Assembly (NCBI GenBank): GCA_017619985.1
Contig: JAFZRG010000043.1
Span: 1-6,876 of the forward strand
DNA from: Bacillota bacterium
GTDB lineage: Bacteria > Bacillota > Clostridia > Peptostreptococcales > Anaerovoracaceae
DNA: 6,876 bases
Reading direction: 5' to 3'
Every line of letters begins with the position of its first letter. The first letter of the stretch is position 1. Positions 1 through 6,230 of this stretch are shown here, one piece after another. The notes beneath the pieces are model-generated. The model made no database searches and was not told where the DNA came from. It was given only the letters and a program-made list of their open reading frames with translations. Position numbers and translations under genes: made by a program.

Positions 1-104
1 AAAGAGAACAGCAGCGAAACGAACCACATGAAACAGGCCATGGCAGCGTAAAGCCCATGGATGCCGGCCGTCGTGAAATTCATTTCGAATCCGCAGAGAT
101 CCAT
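1..104 (-). CDS. Probable fourth antiporter-like subunit, N-terminal fragment (3' end outside window)
   Basis: Translating from the ATG at 104-102 gives 34 residues before the window edge: MDLCGFEMNFTTAGIHGLYA followed by AMACFMWFVSLLFS. The pattern (a beta-like F-x-N/R-F start, a G-h-x-x-h-Y/F, then a helix containing W and ending before an expected EY) matches the region before and within TM3 of NuoL/NuoM/MrpD-type proteins. Compare FRIDRFGGIFALLVSILWPL in the 493-residue protein and the LQFGSDAVGRFFLCLV stretch in the 436-residue one. If so, this protein also begins at TM3, lacking the first two helices. The gene follows the 493-residue gene by 15 bases with an excellent ribosome binding site, so it belongs to the same transcript. 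With only 34 residues the family call is probable, not certain; a hydrogenase-type small membrane subunit is the alternative. Confidence 0.65.
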   Translation of the reverse strand, partial: MDLCGFEMNFTTAGIHGLYAAMACFMWFVSLLFS

Positions 105-119
105 GCCGTCCTCCTTTCT
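105..119 (-). promoter_or_regulatory. Ribosome binding site of the edge-truncated last gene
   Basis: The 15-base spacer reads AGAAAGGAGGACGGC on the minus strand. AGGAGG ends five bases before the ATG at 104-102. This near-perfect Shine-Dalgarno sequence fixes the start of the last gene and shows that its short N-terminus is intended rather than an artefact of start choice. Confidence 0.85.
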
Positions 120-1601
120 TTAAAGTCCCGGGAACGCCGTCGAAAGCGCTCCGCTGATGAATTCCGTCAGGGCGCCGGGGAAGCAGCCCAAAACGACGAT
201 CAGCACCGCCAGCGTGACCAGGGGAACTGTCATGTAGGCGTTCGCTTCCGTCACGTCCTTCAGATTGTGACCGTCGTAATTCTCACCGGGGAAATATGCC
301 CGCACGACGATGGTCAGAAGATATAACGCGGTGAAGACCGCGGAGATCAGCAGCGCCGCAAGGCCTGCGTAGGCCGAACGGCTGCCCTCCTCCACCGCGG
401 CCGACGCGATGGCGTATTTGCTCAGAAAGCCGCACAGGGGCGGCACGCCCACGAGCGCAAGCGACGCGACCGTAAACACGCCGAAGCTGACGGGCATGGC
501 CTTCGCGAAGCCGCGCAGCTCCGTCACGTACGTCCTGCCGCTCTGGTGCATCACGGCGCCCGCGACGAAGAACAGCGCGATCTTCATCAGGCCGTGGAAC
601 ATCATGTGCAGCAGTCCCGCCGTCAGTCCGGAAGGCGTCGCCAGCAGGAACGCGAACAGGATATACGAAAGATTCGAGACGGTCGAATAGGCCAGTCTCT
701 TCTTGAAGTGCAGCTCTTTCCATGCCATCACCGTGCCGTAGACGATGGTGAAGGCCGCAAACCACAACGCGAGTTTCTGGACGATGCTGCCGGCCAGATA
801 GTCCGCGTCGTAGGTGTAGTACACGACGCGTCCCACAGCGAACACGCCGGATTTGACGACCGCGACCGCGTGCAGAAGCGCCGTGACCGGGGTAGGCGCG
901 ACGCCGGCCGTCGGCAGCCAGCCGTGCAGCGGGAACAGCGCCGCCTTGACGCCGAAGCCGAAGAACATGAACAGGAACGCGCCGTCGAAAAACGCGCGGT
1001 TCGCTTCGGTCACCGCGCTTCCCAGCCCGATGACGTTGAATTCCAGCGATCCTCCGTGGGTCAGCACGGCGATCATCCCGATGAAGGCTGCCGTGGCGCC
1101 TGCGATGGAATACACGAGGTACTTGACACCGGCTACCTTCGCTTCGCGCGACCCGTCGTGCGTGATCAGGGGGAGCGTCGACAGGGTCAACAGCTCGTAG
1201 AACAGGTACATCGTGATGAGATTCGCGGAAAACGCCACGCCGAGCGTGATGCCGAAGCTCATCGTGAAGAACCCGAAGAAGCGGTTGCGCTTGTGGTAAT
1301 GACGCATGTACTCGAACGCGTACAGCGTGGACAGCGGCCAGAGGATGGACACCAGCAGCGCGAAGATGCCGCCGAAGCGGTCGATGCGGAACGCGATGTC
1401 GATCGTGGACGTCAGGTGGTAGAGGATCAGTTCGGTCCCCTCGCTGCCCGAGATCAGGGACAGCGCGAACACGGAAGTCGCGATCACGATGGCGAGCACG
1501 TAGTACTCTCTCGCCCTGCGCGCATCAAAATCCAGCAGGGGCAGCAGCACCCCGCCGACGATGGGCAGCATGATGACGATGAGGATCGAGATTCCGTTCA
1601 T
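120..1601 (-). CDS. Third antiporter-like subunit (493 aa)
   Basis: A full-length proton-conducting transporter subunit of the NuoL/NuoM/MrpD superfamily, with 14 or so helices. Key residues are E136 in TM5 (MYLFYELLTL), K219 in TM7 (GFGVKAALFPLHGWLPTA), K250 in TM8 (HAVAVVKSG), H332, H336 and K340 (LLHMMFHGLMKIALF), and K395 in TM12 (GFLSKYA). It looks like the closest relative of the preceding 436-residue protein, with shared stretches such as KKRLAYSTVSNLSYILF versus KKRFAFSTVSQVSYVLL, but it keeps the N-terminal helices. The ATG at 1601-1599 is the earliest possible start, because a TAA lies immediately upstream in frame. Met11 (MLPIVGG) is an alternative. Unlike every other gene here, no Shine-Dalgarno sequence is evident before it. 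The stop TAA is 15 bases before the next start. Confidence 0.93.
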   Translation of the reverse strand: MNGISILIVIMLPIVGGVLLPLLDFDARRAREYYVLAIVIATSVFALSLISGSEGTELILYHLTSTIDIAFRIDRFGGIFALLVSILWPLSTLYAFEYMRHYHKRNRFFGFFTMSFGITLGVAFSANLITMYLFYELLTLSTLPLITHDGSREAKVAGVKYLVYSIAGATAAFIGMIAVLTHGGSLEFNVIGLGSAVTEANRAFFDGAFLFMFFGFGVKAALFPLHGWLPTAGVAPTPVTALLHAVAVVKSGVFAVGRVVYYTYDADYLAGSIVQKLALWFAAFTIVYGTVMAWKELHFKKRLAYSTVSNLSYILFAFLLATPSGLTAGLLHMMFHGLMKIALFFVAGAVMHQSGRTYVTELRGFAKAMPVSFGVFTVASLALVGVPPLCGFLSKYAIASAAVEEGSRSAYAGLAALLISAVFTALYLLTIVVRAYFPGENYDGHNLKDVTEANAYMTVPLVTLAVLIVVLGCFPGALTEFISGALSTAFPGL

Positions 1602-1618
1602 TTACAGTATCGTTACAG
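1602..1618 (-). repeat. Short CTGTAA direct repeat at a gene junction without an evident ribosome binding site
   Basis: Read on the minus strand, the end of the 436-residue gene and the spacer to the next ATG are CTGTAA-CGATA-CTGTAA-ATG. The first TAA is the real stop; the second sits just before the start codon. The upstream 40 bases contain no GGAGG-like string, in contrast to all the other junctions. This may mean weaker or purely coupled translation of the 493-residue subunit. The repeat is short enough to be chance. Confidence 0.5.
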
Positions 1619-2923
1619 CAGGCTCTGCGCAGCCGCCTGCAGCGCGTCTTTTAAGGGAGAAGCGAAGATGCCCAGAAGCACCGTCGCCGCGGCCAGGATG
1701 AGGATAGGGCCGAGCATGAGACCGGAGCCTTCCTTCCCTTCCGCTTCCGGCTCGCCTTCCGCGGGGAAGAAGCCGTGGATGCAGATCGGGAACAGATAGC
1801 CTGCTGTCAGCAGCGCCGACAGCAGCAGCACCGCGGGAGCCAGCCAGTTCAGCACGGGCAGCCCTTCCGAGAGCGACCCGGACGCCAGGTACCACTTGCT
1901 CAGGAAGCCAGCGAAGGGCGGAATGCCCACGAGGCCCAGCGAGAAGATGGCCAGGCAGCCGAACGTGACGGGCATGCGCCGCCCGAGTCCTTTCATCTGC
2001 GAAACGTATTCCTTGTGGGTCCAGAAGATGACCGTGCCCGCGCACAGGAACAGGCCGTCCTTAATGATGCTGTGGTACGCCGCGTGCAGCAGCGCGCCGA
2101 GCAGCGCGGCCTCGTTCATCGTGAACACGCCCAGCAGCACGTAGCTCACCTGGCTCACGGTCGAGAACGCGAAGCGCTTCTTCATCAGGTCTTCGCCGTA
2201 GGCCATCATGGACCCCATGAACACCGTGATGAGCGCCAGGATGATGAGCGCGGTCTGCACCCAGGTGCCCCGCAGCAGCGAAGTGCCGTAGATCTGGTAG
2301 ATGAGACGGGTGATGCACAGCACGCCGGCCTTCGTGATGCAGCCGGACAGCACGGCGGACGCAGGAGCGGGCGCCACCGGGTGGGCTGTGGGCAGCCAGG
2401 CGTGCAGCGGGAACATACCGGCCTTCGCGCCGAAACCGACGACGGACAGGAAGGCCACCCAGAGGATGACGTTCTCCTTGCCCGCGATCTTCGCCGGGTC
2501 CATGACGCCGCCGGCCGTAAAGGCGAGCGTCGTGCCGTACGCGTTCGTGAAGAACATGCCCAGAAGACCCAGCGTTGCGCCGAAGATGGAGTAGAACAGG
2601 TACTTTTTCGCCGCCGCGATGGATTCCGGCGTGCCGTTGTGCAGCACGAGAGGCATGGACAGCAGGGTCATGAATTCGAAGCACAGATACATCGTCAGGT
2701 AATTGGCCGCCATCGTGAGTGCCGCCAGCATGACCCAGGTCAGGATGTAAAAGGTGAAGAAGCGCGCGTTGTGTTTCTGGTGTTCCTTGTATTTCTGCGC
2801 GTAGATCCCGACCAGCACCCACATGATGGTGACGAGGCACAGGAAGAAGCGCCCGACGGCGTCGCTTCCGAACTGCAGCGACAGCCGGTCGGTGATCCTC
2901 AGCAATGTAAAGACGTTCGTCAT
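1613..2923 (-). CDS. Second antiporter-like subunit, N-terminally short (436 aa)
   Basis: A NuoL/NuoM/MrpD-superfamily protein. The core of two inverted five-helix repeats is complete. Charged residues are E83 in TM5 (YLCFEFMTLL), K167 in TM7 (GFGAKAGMFPLHAWLPTAH), K198 in TM8 (SGCITKAG), H280, H284 and K288 (LLHAAYHSIIKDG), and K343 in TM12 (GFLSKWY). Alignment by eye to the next gene pairs residue 19 here with about residue 73 there. This protein therefore lacks roughly the first 55 residues, i.e. the first two helices. The short start appears genuine: the ATG at 2923-2921 follows AAAAAGGAGC, and the previous gene ends only 15 bases upstream in an in-phase position that leaves no room for more. 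An acidic loop (386-400, AEGEPEAEGKEG) precedes the last helix. FPLHAWLPTAH and GFGAKAG are closer to NuoL/NuoM and Mbh/Mbx-type proteins than to the preceding gene. Confidence 0.93.
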   Translation of the reverse strand: MTNVFTLLRITDRLSLQFGSDAVGRFFLCLVTIMWVLVGIYAQKYKEHQKHNARFFTFYILTWVMLAALTMAANYLTMYLCFEFMTLLSMPLVLHNGTPESIAAAKKYLFYSIFGATLGLLGMFFTNAYGTTLAFTAGGVMDPAKIAGKENVILWVAFLSVVGFGAKAGMFPLHAWLPTAHPVAPAPASAVLSGCITKAGVLCITRLIYQIYGTSLLRGTWVQTALIILALITVFMGSMMAYGEDLMKKRFAFSTVSQVSYVLLGVFTMNEAALLGALLHAAYHSIIKDGLFLCAGTVIFWTHKEYVSQMKGLGRRMPVTFGCLAIFSLGLVGIPPFAGFLSKWYLASGSLSEGLPVLNWLAPAVLLLSALLTAGYLFPICIHGFFPAEGEPEAEGKEGSGLMLGPILILAAATVLLGIFASPLKDALQAAAQSLL

Positions 2924-2938
2924 AGGCCTTGCTCCTTT

Positions 2939-4462
2939 TTAACCGAACACCGCCAGTCCTGCGCGGATCACGTCCATGAGGCGGTCCGACTGCAGGCCGA
3001 TGGCCAGGTTCAATATGATGAACAGAACGATAGCAAATTCGTATTCCGTATCGAGACGCATCTGTTTCTTCCATTCCTCGCGCAGTTTCTCGCTGGCGCG
3101 GGTCGGCGTCTTCTCCTCCCCGCGGAAGATGATGGCGGTCACGTTGATGTAGTAGATCGCGGTCAGGATCGTGGACACGATGATGGCCAGGATGGCCAGC
3201 GTGCTGCGCCATCCGCCGACTTCCACGGAAGCCGTGACCAGGGACAGTTTCGTGATGAAGCCGCCGAAGAACGGGATGCCGATCATGGATAACGTGCCGA
3301 CGATGAAGGCGACGCCTGCGTAGGTATCCCGGCGCCCGGCGCCTTCGAGATCCTTGAACTTCTTGCTGCCGCCCGACGCGTCCATCAGGCCGCCGGCCGC
3401 ACAGAACAGCATGGCTTTCGTGCACGCGTGCACCGCGACCTGCACGATCCCCGCCGCGACGCCTGCGATGGTCCCCAGACCGATGCCGCAGAAGATGTAG
3501 CCGATCTGGCCGATGCTCGAATACGCCAGCATGCGCTTGAGGTCGCGCTCGAACAGCGCGTTCACGGACCCCATGATCATGCCCAGGATGCCGAAGACCA
3601 GCAGCAGGTCCAGGATCGCGTGCGAGCGGATGATGTCCACGCCCACAACACGGTAGAACACCTTGACGAGCAGGAAGATGAACGACTTCAGCACGAGGCC
3701 CGACAGCATGGCCGAAGAACTGGCCGACGCGGACGAATGGGCGTCCGGCAGCCAGGACGAGAATGGCCACAGCGCGCTCTTTAAGGACAGGCCCACGCCC
3801 ATCAGCGCGATGGCGACCTGCAGCGGCGCGCGGTACTGTCCCTGTGCATACAGCGCCGCCAGCTCCTCCTGGATGTTGCTCATCAGCAGGTGGCCGGTGA
3901 GCGCGTACAGGATGGAGACGGCGATCAGGAACAGACCCGAGCCGATCAGGCTCATGATGAAGTAGCGCATGGACGCGGCCAGCGTGTAGCCGTCCTCCTT
4001 GCTCATGACGATGCCGCAGGCCGTGATCGTGTTGATCTCCACGAACACGTACGCCGTGAACAGGTCGTTCGTGTACACGAGCGCCAGCATGGAGCACAGC
4101 AGGAAGAGCACGGAGATGTAGTACAGGTTGACCTTCTTTTTGCCGATGTCGGCGCGCAGGTGCGCTCTGCCGCCCAGGATGGACAGCAGCGTGACCACGG
4201 AGAACAGCGTGGCGACCGCAGCCTCCAGGGGGCCGGCGCGCAGTTCGTTGCCGAACGGCGCGCCGATCTCGCCCATGCTGTACGTAAAGACTTCCTGTCC
4301 GCGCATGAAGGCGACGAGCAGGACCGCGGACATGGCGCATGCCAGCGCGATGGCGCAGTCTGCCAGATGGCGGGCCCAGCGGGCCGGCAGCACGAGGCAG
4401 ACGATGCCGCAGAGCATCAGCAATATGATGGAAAAGGCAGGGATGTTCGGAATGAGACTCAT
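2939..4462 (-). CDS. MnhD/MbhH-like antiporter subunit (proton-conducting membrane transporter, 507 aa)
   Basis: A full-length (507 aa) antiporter-like subunit of the NuoM/NuoN/MrpD superfamily with about 14 helices. It directly follows the MnhC gene, the normal position of MnhD/MbhH. Channel residues visible by position are E142 in TM5 (VFVEINTI), K228 in TM7 (GLSLKSALWP), K259 in TM8 (SGLVLKS), H345/K349 in the second half-channel (VAVHACTKAMLF) and K405 in TM12 (GGFITKLS). The loop after TM7 keeps WLPDAHS, but the usual FPLH is WPFS and the AP-rich stretch is serine-rich, as also partly seen in MrpD proteins. A charged cytoplasmic segment (447-475, about 30 residues, many Lys/Arg/Glu) precedes the last helix. 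The start is fixed by AGGGAGG upstream and an ATGA overlap with the MnhC stop. It would carry H+ and/or Na+; which one cannot be told from sequence. Confidence 0.95.
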   Translation of the reverse strand: MSLIPNIPAFSIILLMLCGIVCLVLPARWARHLADCAIALACAMSAVLLVAFMRGQEVFTYSMGEIGAPFGNELRAGPLEAAVATLFSVVTLLSILGGRAHLRADIGKKKVNLYYISVLFLLCSMLALVYTNDLFTAYVFVEINTITACGIVMSKEDGYTLAASMRYFIMSLIGSGLFLIAVSILYALTGHLLMSNIQEELAALYAQGQYRAPLQVAIALMGVGLSLKSALWPFSSWLPDAHSSASASSSAMLSGLVLKSFIFLLVKVFYRVVGVDIIRSHAILDLLLVFGILGMIMGSVNALFERDLKRMLAYSSIGQIGYIFCGIGLGTIAGVAAGIVQVAVHACTKAMLFCAAGGLMDASGGSKKFKDLEGAGRRDTYAGVAFIVGTLSMIGIPFFGGFITKLSLVTASVEVGGWRSTLAILAIIVSTILTAIYYINVTAIIFRGEEKTPTRASEKLREEWKKQMRLDTEYEFAIVLFIILNLAIGLQSDRLMDVIRAGLAVFG

Positions 4463-4851
4463 TTCAGATCCTCCCTGTCGCGTTTTCTCAGGATGTGGAT
4501 GATCTCGTCGATGTCGAGCGTGTGGAACTCCTCATTCAGCCGCACGACGAGGGACAGCAGGACCGCGGTCACCGAGACGGAGACCACGATGCCCGTCAGG
4601 ACGAGCCCGGCCGGCACCGGATTCGAATACAGAGACGGGTCGATGTGCCCCAGTTCCTCTGCCGTCACGATGGGCGCGACGGTATTCTCGACGTAGCCCT
4701 TGGCCGCGAGGAACAGGAAGACGGACGTGTCCATGATGTTCAGCCCGATGATCTTCTTGACGAGGTTCTTCGCCAGCATCAGGATGGAGAGCCCGACGCC
4801 GAACAGGATCATGGCTGCGTATTCGGGAAGATCGGCAAAGAAGTAGGTCAT
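4459..4851 (-). CDS. MnhC/MbhG-like (NuoK-like) antiporter subunit
   Basis: A 130-residue protein of the MrpC/MnhC (MbhG) family, homologous to NuoK of complex I, with three helices (about 12-28, 33-50 and 82-104). Recognisable motifs are IIGLNIMDTSVFLFL (34-48) in TM2 and the NPVPAGLVLTGIVVSVSVTA stretch (77-96) that opens TM3. The D41 position in TM2 (MDTSV) fits the Mbh-type consensus better than the SHGVN of classical MrpC. A charged C-terminal tail (about 105-130, ending RKRDREDLK) is cytoplasmic by the positive-inside rule. The same frame is open further upstream to an ATG at 5046, but that extension is Arg/Gly-rich and overlaps the MnhB gene. The start chosen, ATG at 4851-4849, has AGGAGG nine bases upstream and forms an ATGA overlap with the preceding stop. 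Confidence 0.94.
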   Translation of the reverse strand: MTYFFADLPEYAAMILFGVGLSILMLAKNLVKKIIGLNIMDTSVFLFLAAKGYVENTVAPIVTAEELGHIDPSLYSNPVPAGLVLTGIVVSVSVTAVLLSLVVRLNEEFHTLDIDEIIHILRKRDREDLK

Positions 4852-5612
4852 TTGTTGAACCCTCCTTTGCGGATCATGATGTACATGGAATAGATGGTCA
4901 TCGAGACGACGATGGCCACGCAGATATTCAGCGGCAGGATGAGCCCCGCGGACAGGATGCGTCCCGGGATGCCCGCTTCTTCGAACGTCTCCAGCCCGTT
5001 GGCGCCCATGTAGAACGTATAGCCCTTGGCGGCCGCGTAGAAGCACAGCGCCAGCGCGGTCACGCGGCGGTACAGTTTACTCGTCATGAAGCGCTCGGTG
5101 TTCGCAAGGCCGTAGGCGTTCAGGTACAGCAGCAGCCCCGCGGCGAGGATGGCGCCGCCGGAGAAGCCTCCGCCCGGCGACAGGTGGCCGTTCATGGTGA
5201 TGTAGATGCCGAACATGAAGACCGCGGGCACCAGGATGAGGAACGTCTTGCTCAGGATGGGGTCGTTCACCGGCTCGTAGCGGCGGTCGATGGCGACGAT
5301 GGTGTCGTTGCTGGCGGTCCCGTCGATGCGCAAGAGGATGAACACGCTCACGGCCGCGACGAACAGCACGCAGGATTCGCCCAGCGTGTCAAACGCGCGG
5401 TAATGGAGGATCATCGCAGTGACCGCGTTCAGCGCGCCGGTCTCCACCGGCCCTTCTTCGACATAGAACTCGGGCACTTCGTTAATGTCCGGGTTCGTCG
5501 CAAGGCCAAGATGCGGCAGGTCGGTCGCCATGAACAGCATGACCCCGATGAAGACGATCGTCAGCAATGTGCACAGGATGGCGTAGAGGCGGTCGCGCCG
5601 TTCTTTATTCAT
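4848..5612 (-). CDS. Fused MbhE + MnhB/MbhF-like antiporter subunit
   Basis: A 254-residue membrane protein joining two Mrp/Mbh subunits. The N-terminal part (about 1-100) is MbhE-like: one helix at 11-29, then an outward loop with VEETGALN-type sequence (ETGALNAVTA at 57-66) and HYRAFDTLGES at 70-80, then a helix at 81-94. This region matches the extreme C-terminus of MrpA. The C-terminal part (about 118-254) is MrpB/MnhB (MbhF)-like, with four helices and the family signature GHLSPGGGFSGG (142-153) leading into the second helix of this domain. In archaeal Mbh these are two genes, mbhE and mbhF; here there is a single continuous frame. The ATG lies in the end of the DUF4040 gene behind AGGAGG, and the TGA stop overlaps the next start as ATGA. 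Both domain assignments are by motif recognition. Confidence 0.92.
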   Translation of the reverse strand: MNKERRDRLYAILCTLLTIVFIGVMLFMATDLPHLGLATNPDINEVPEFYVEEGPVETGALNAVTAMILHYRAFDTLGESCVLFVAAVSVFILLRIDGTASNDTIVAIDRRYEPVNDPILSKTFLILVPAVFMFGIYITMNGHLSPGGGFSGGAILAAGLLLYLNAYGLANTERFMTSKLYRRVTALALCFYAAAKGYTFYMGANGLETFEEAGIPGRILSAGLILPLNICVAIVVSMTIYSMYIMIRKGGFNK

Positions 5613-5886
5613 GGCGTTCCTCCTCTTCTTCCTCGTCTTCCCGGATGCTCTGCTTCAGCAGGCCCAGGCGGCGCAGCGCGATGAAGAACAGCACGGACGT
5701 GATGCCCGCGCCGACGGCGGCCTCTGTGATCGCGAGATCCGGCGCGCGCAGCAGCAACCACACCAGCGACATGATCATGCTGTAGGACATGAAGATGATG
5801 ACCGCGGGCAGCAGTTTTTTCTGCGCGGAAACGGCGATCGCAGCGATCACGAGAAGGATCAGGAGAAGGGTCATCAGCGCCTGCAT
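5605..5886 (-). CDS. DUF4040 / MbhD-like subunit (equivalent to part of MrpA C-terminus)
   Basis: A 93-residue membrane protein of the DUF4040/MbhD family, with three predicted helices (about 3-20, 26-46 and 56-71). The diagnostic stretch RAPDLAITEAAVGAGITSVLF (residues 47-67) contains the conserved acidic residues D50 and E55 within the membrane. In Mrp antiporters this domain is fused to the end of MrpA; in Mbh/Mbx complexes it is a separate protein, as here. In structures of Mrp and Mbh complexes this region lies in the cluster of small subunits thought to form part of the ion pathway. The protein ends in a very acidic tail (REDEEEEEERHE) whose codons also supply the ribosome binding site of the next gene. 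The start ATG has GGAGGG upstream inside the MnhG gene, and the stop TAA lies within the next gene (8-base overlap). Confidence 0.93.
   Translation of the reverse strand: MQALMTLLLILLVIAAIAVSAQKKLLPAVIIFMSYSMIMSLVWLLLRAPDLAITEAAVGAGITSVLFFIALRRLGLLKQSIREDEEEEEERHE
5617..5634 (-). promoter_or_regulatory. Ribosome binding site embedded in poly-Glu codons of the DUF4040 gene
   Basis: Six consecutive Glu codons (residues 85-90 of the DUF4040/MbhD protein) consist of GAG and GAA. They contain AGGAGG at 5624-5619, exactly six bases before the ATG of the fused MbhE-MnhB gene. The same bases therefore code for the acidic tail and serve as the Shine-Dalgarno site. The overlap (ATGAATAA) lets a terminating ribosome restart directly. 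What is seen is the sequence; the dual role is an inference. Confidence 0.75.
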
Positions 5887-6230
5887 GGGTCACCCTCCTC
5901 TCCTTTGGTGAGGTCTTTGATCTGAACTTCACGGTCCAGGTGCTCGTTCGTCTCCGCCTCGAGCTTCGCCACGAGGTGCGAACTGACCGGGGACGAGCAC
6001 CACAGGAAGATCTCCACGAACAGCAGCTTGAGCCCGGCCAGGGCCCAGCCGAAATAGAACATCATCCCGACCAGGCACAGAACGATGCCGAAACTGTCGC
6101 CGATGGACGCAGCCTGCATGCGGTTAAGCACGTAGCCGAAACGGTAATTGCCGAAGATCTCGATGATGAAGATGGCGAGCCCGCACAGGATGAAGGCGGT
6201 GCCGAGGAGGAATCTAATCGTCTCCGTCAT
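5874..6230 (-). CDS. MnhG/MbhC-like antiporter subunit
   Basis: A 118-residue MrpG/MnhG (MbhC) family protein, another three-helix subunit of the antiporter core. Helices are near residues 5-25, 46-62 and 64-78. Family landmarks are the NRMQAASIGDSFG stretch (36-48), which corresponds to the R-hA(A)-x-GDTLG motif, and CSSPVSSHLVAK (78-89), which corresponds to the TSPVSSHLIA motif after the last helix. The sequence before the first motif (GNYRFGYVLNRM) resembles Mbh/Mbx-type rather than classical Mrp proteins, as far as can be judged by eye. The C-terminal 30 residues are a charged soluble tail. The start ATG is preceded by GGAGGAGGGG inside the MnhF gene. The gene end overlaps the next gene by 13 bases. 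Confidence 0.93.
   Translation of the reverse strand: MTETIRFLLGTAFILCGLAIFIIEIFGNYRFGYVLNRMQAASIGDSFGIVLCLVGMMFYFGWALAGLKLLFVEIFLWCSSPVSSHLVAKLEAETNEHLDREVQIKDLTKGEEGDPCRR

Noticed and set aside
2924..2938. Possible promoter or terminator between the 507- and 436-residue genes
   Set aside because: The T-run in the plus strand (AAAAAGGAGC on the coding strand) is part of the ribosome binding site. There is no hairpin and only 15 bases of spacer.
1775..3292. Long open frame on the plus strand (about 505 codons), with others at 546-1799 and 3890-4696
   Set aside because: They lie antisense to clear antiporter genes and encode Gln/Arg/His/Asp-rich, low-complexity protein without any recognisable domain or ribosome binding site. 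This is the usual mirror-frame effect of GC-rich membrane protein genes.
2061..4340. Minus-strand open frame of about 759 codons spanning the 507- and 436-residue genes
   Set aside because: It is a shifted frame of two genes with textbook antiporter motifs. Its product is Arg/His/Gly-rich with no membrane helices or known motif. A single frame staying open across both genes is a by-product of GC-rich codon use.
4852..5046. N-terminal extension of the MnhC gene to an ATG at 5046
   Set aside because: The added residues are Arg/Gly-rich and overlap the MnhB coding region. MnhC family proteins begin at the ATG at 4851, which has AGGAGG nine bases upstream and an ATGA overlap.
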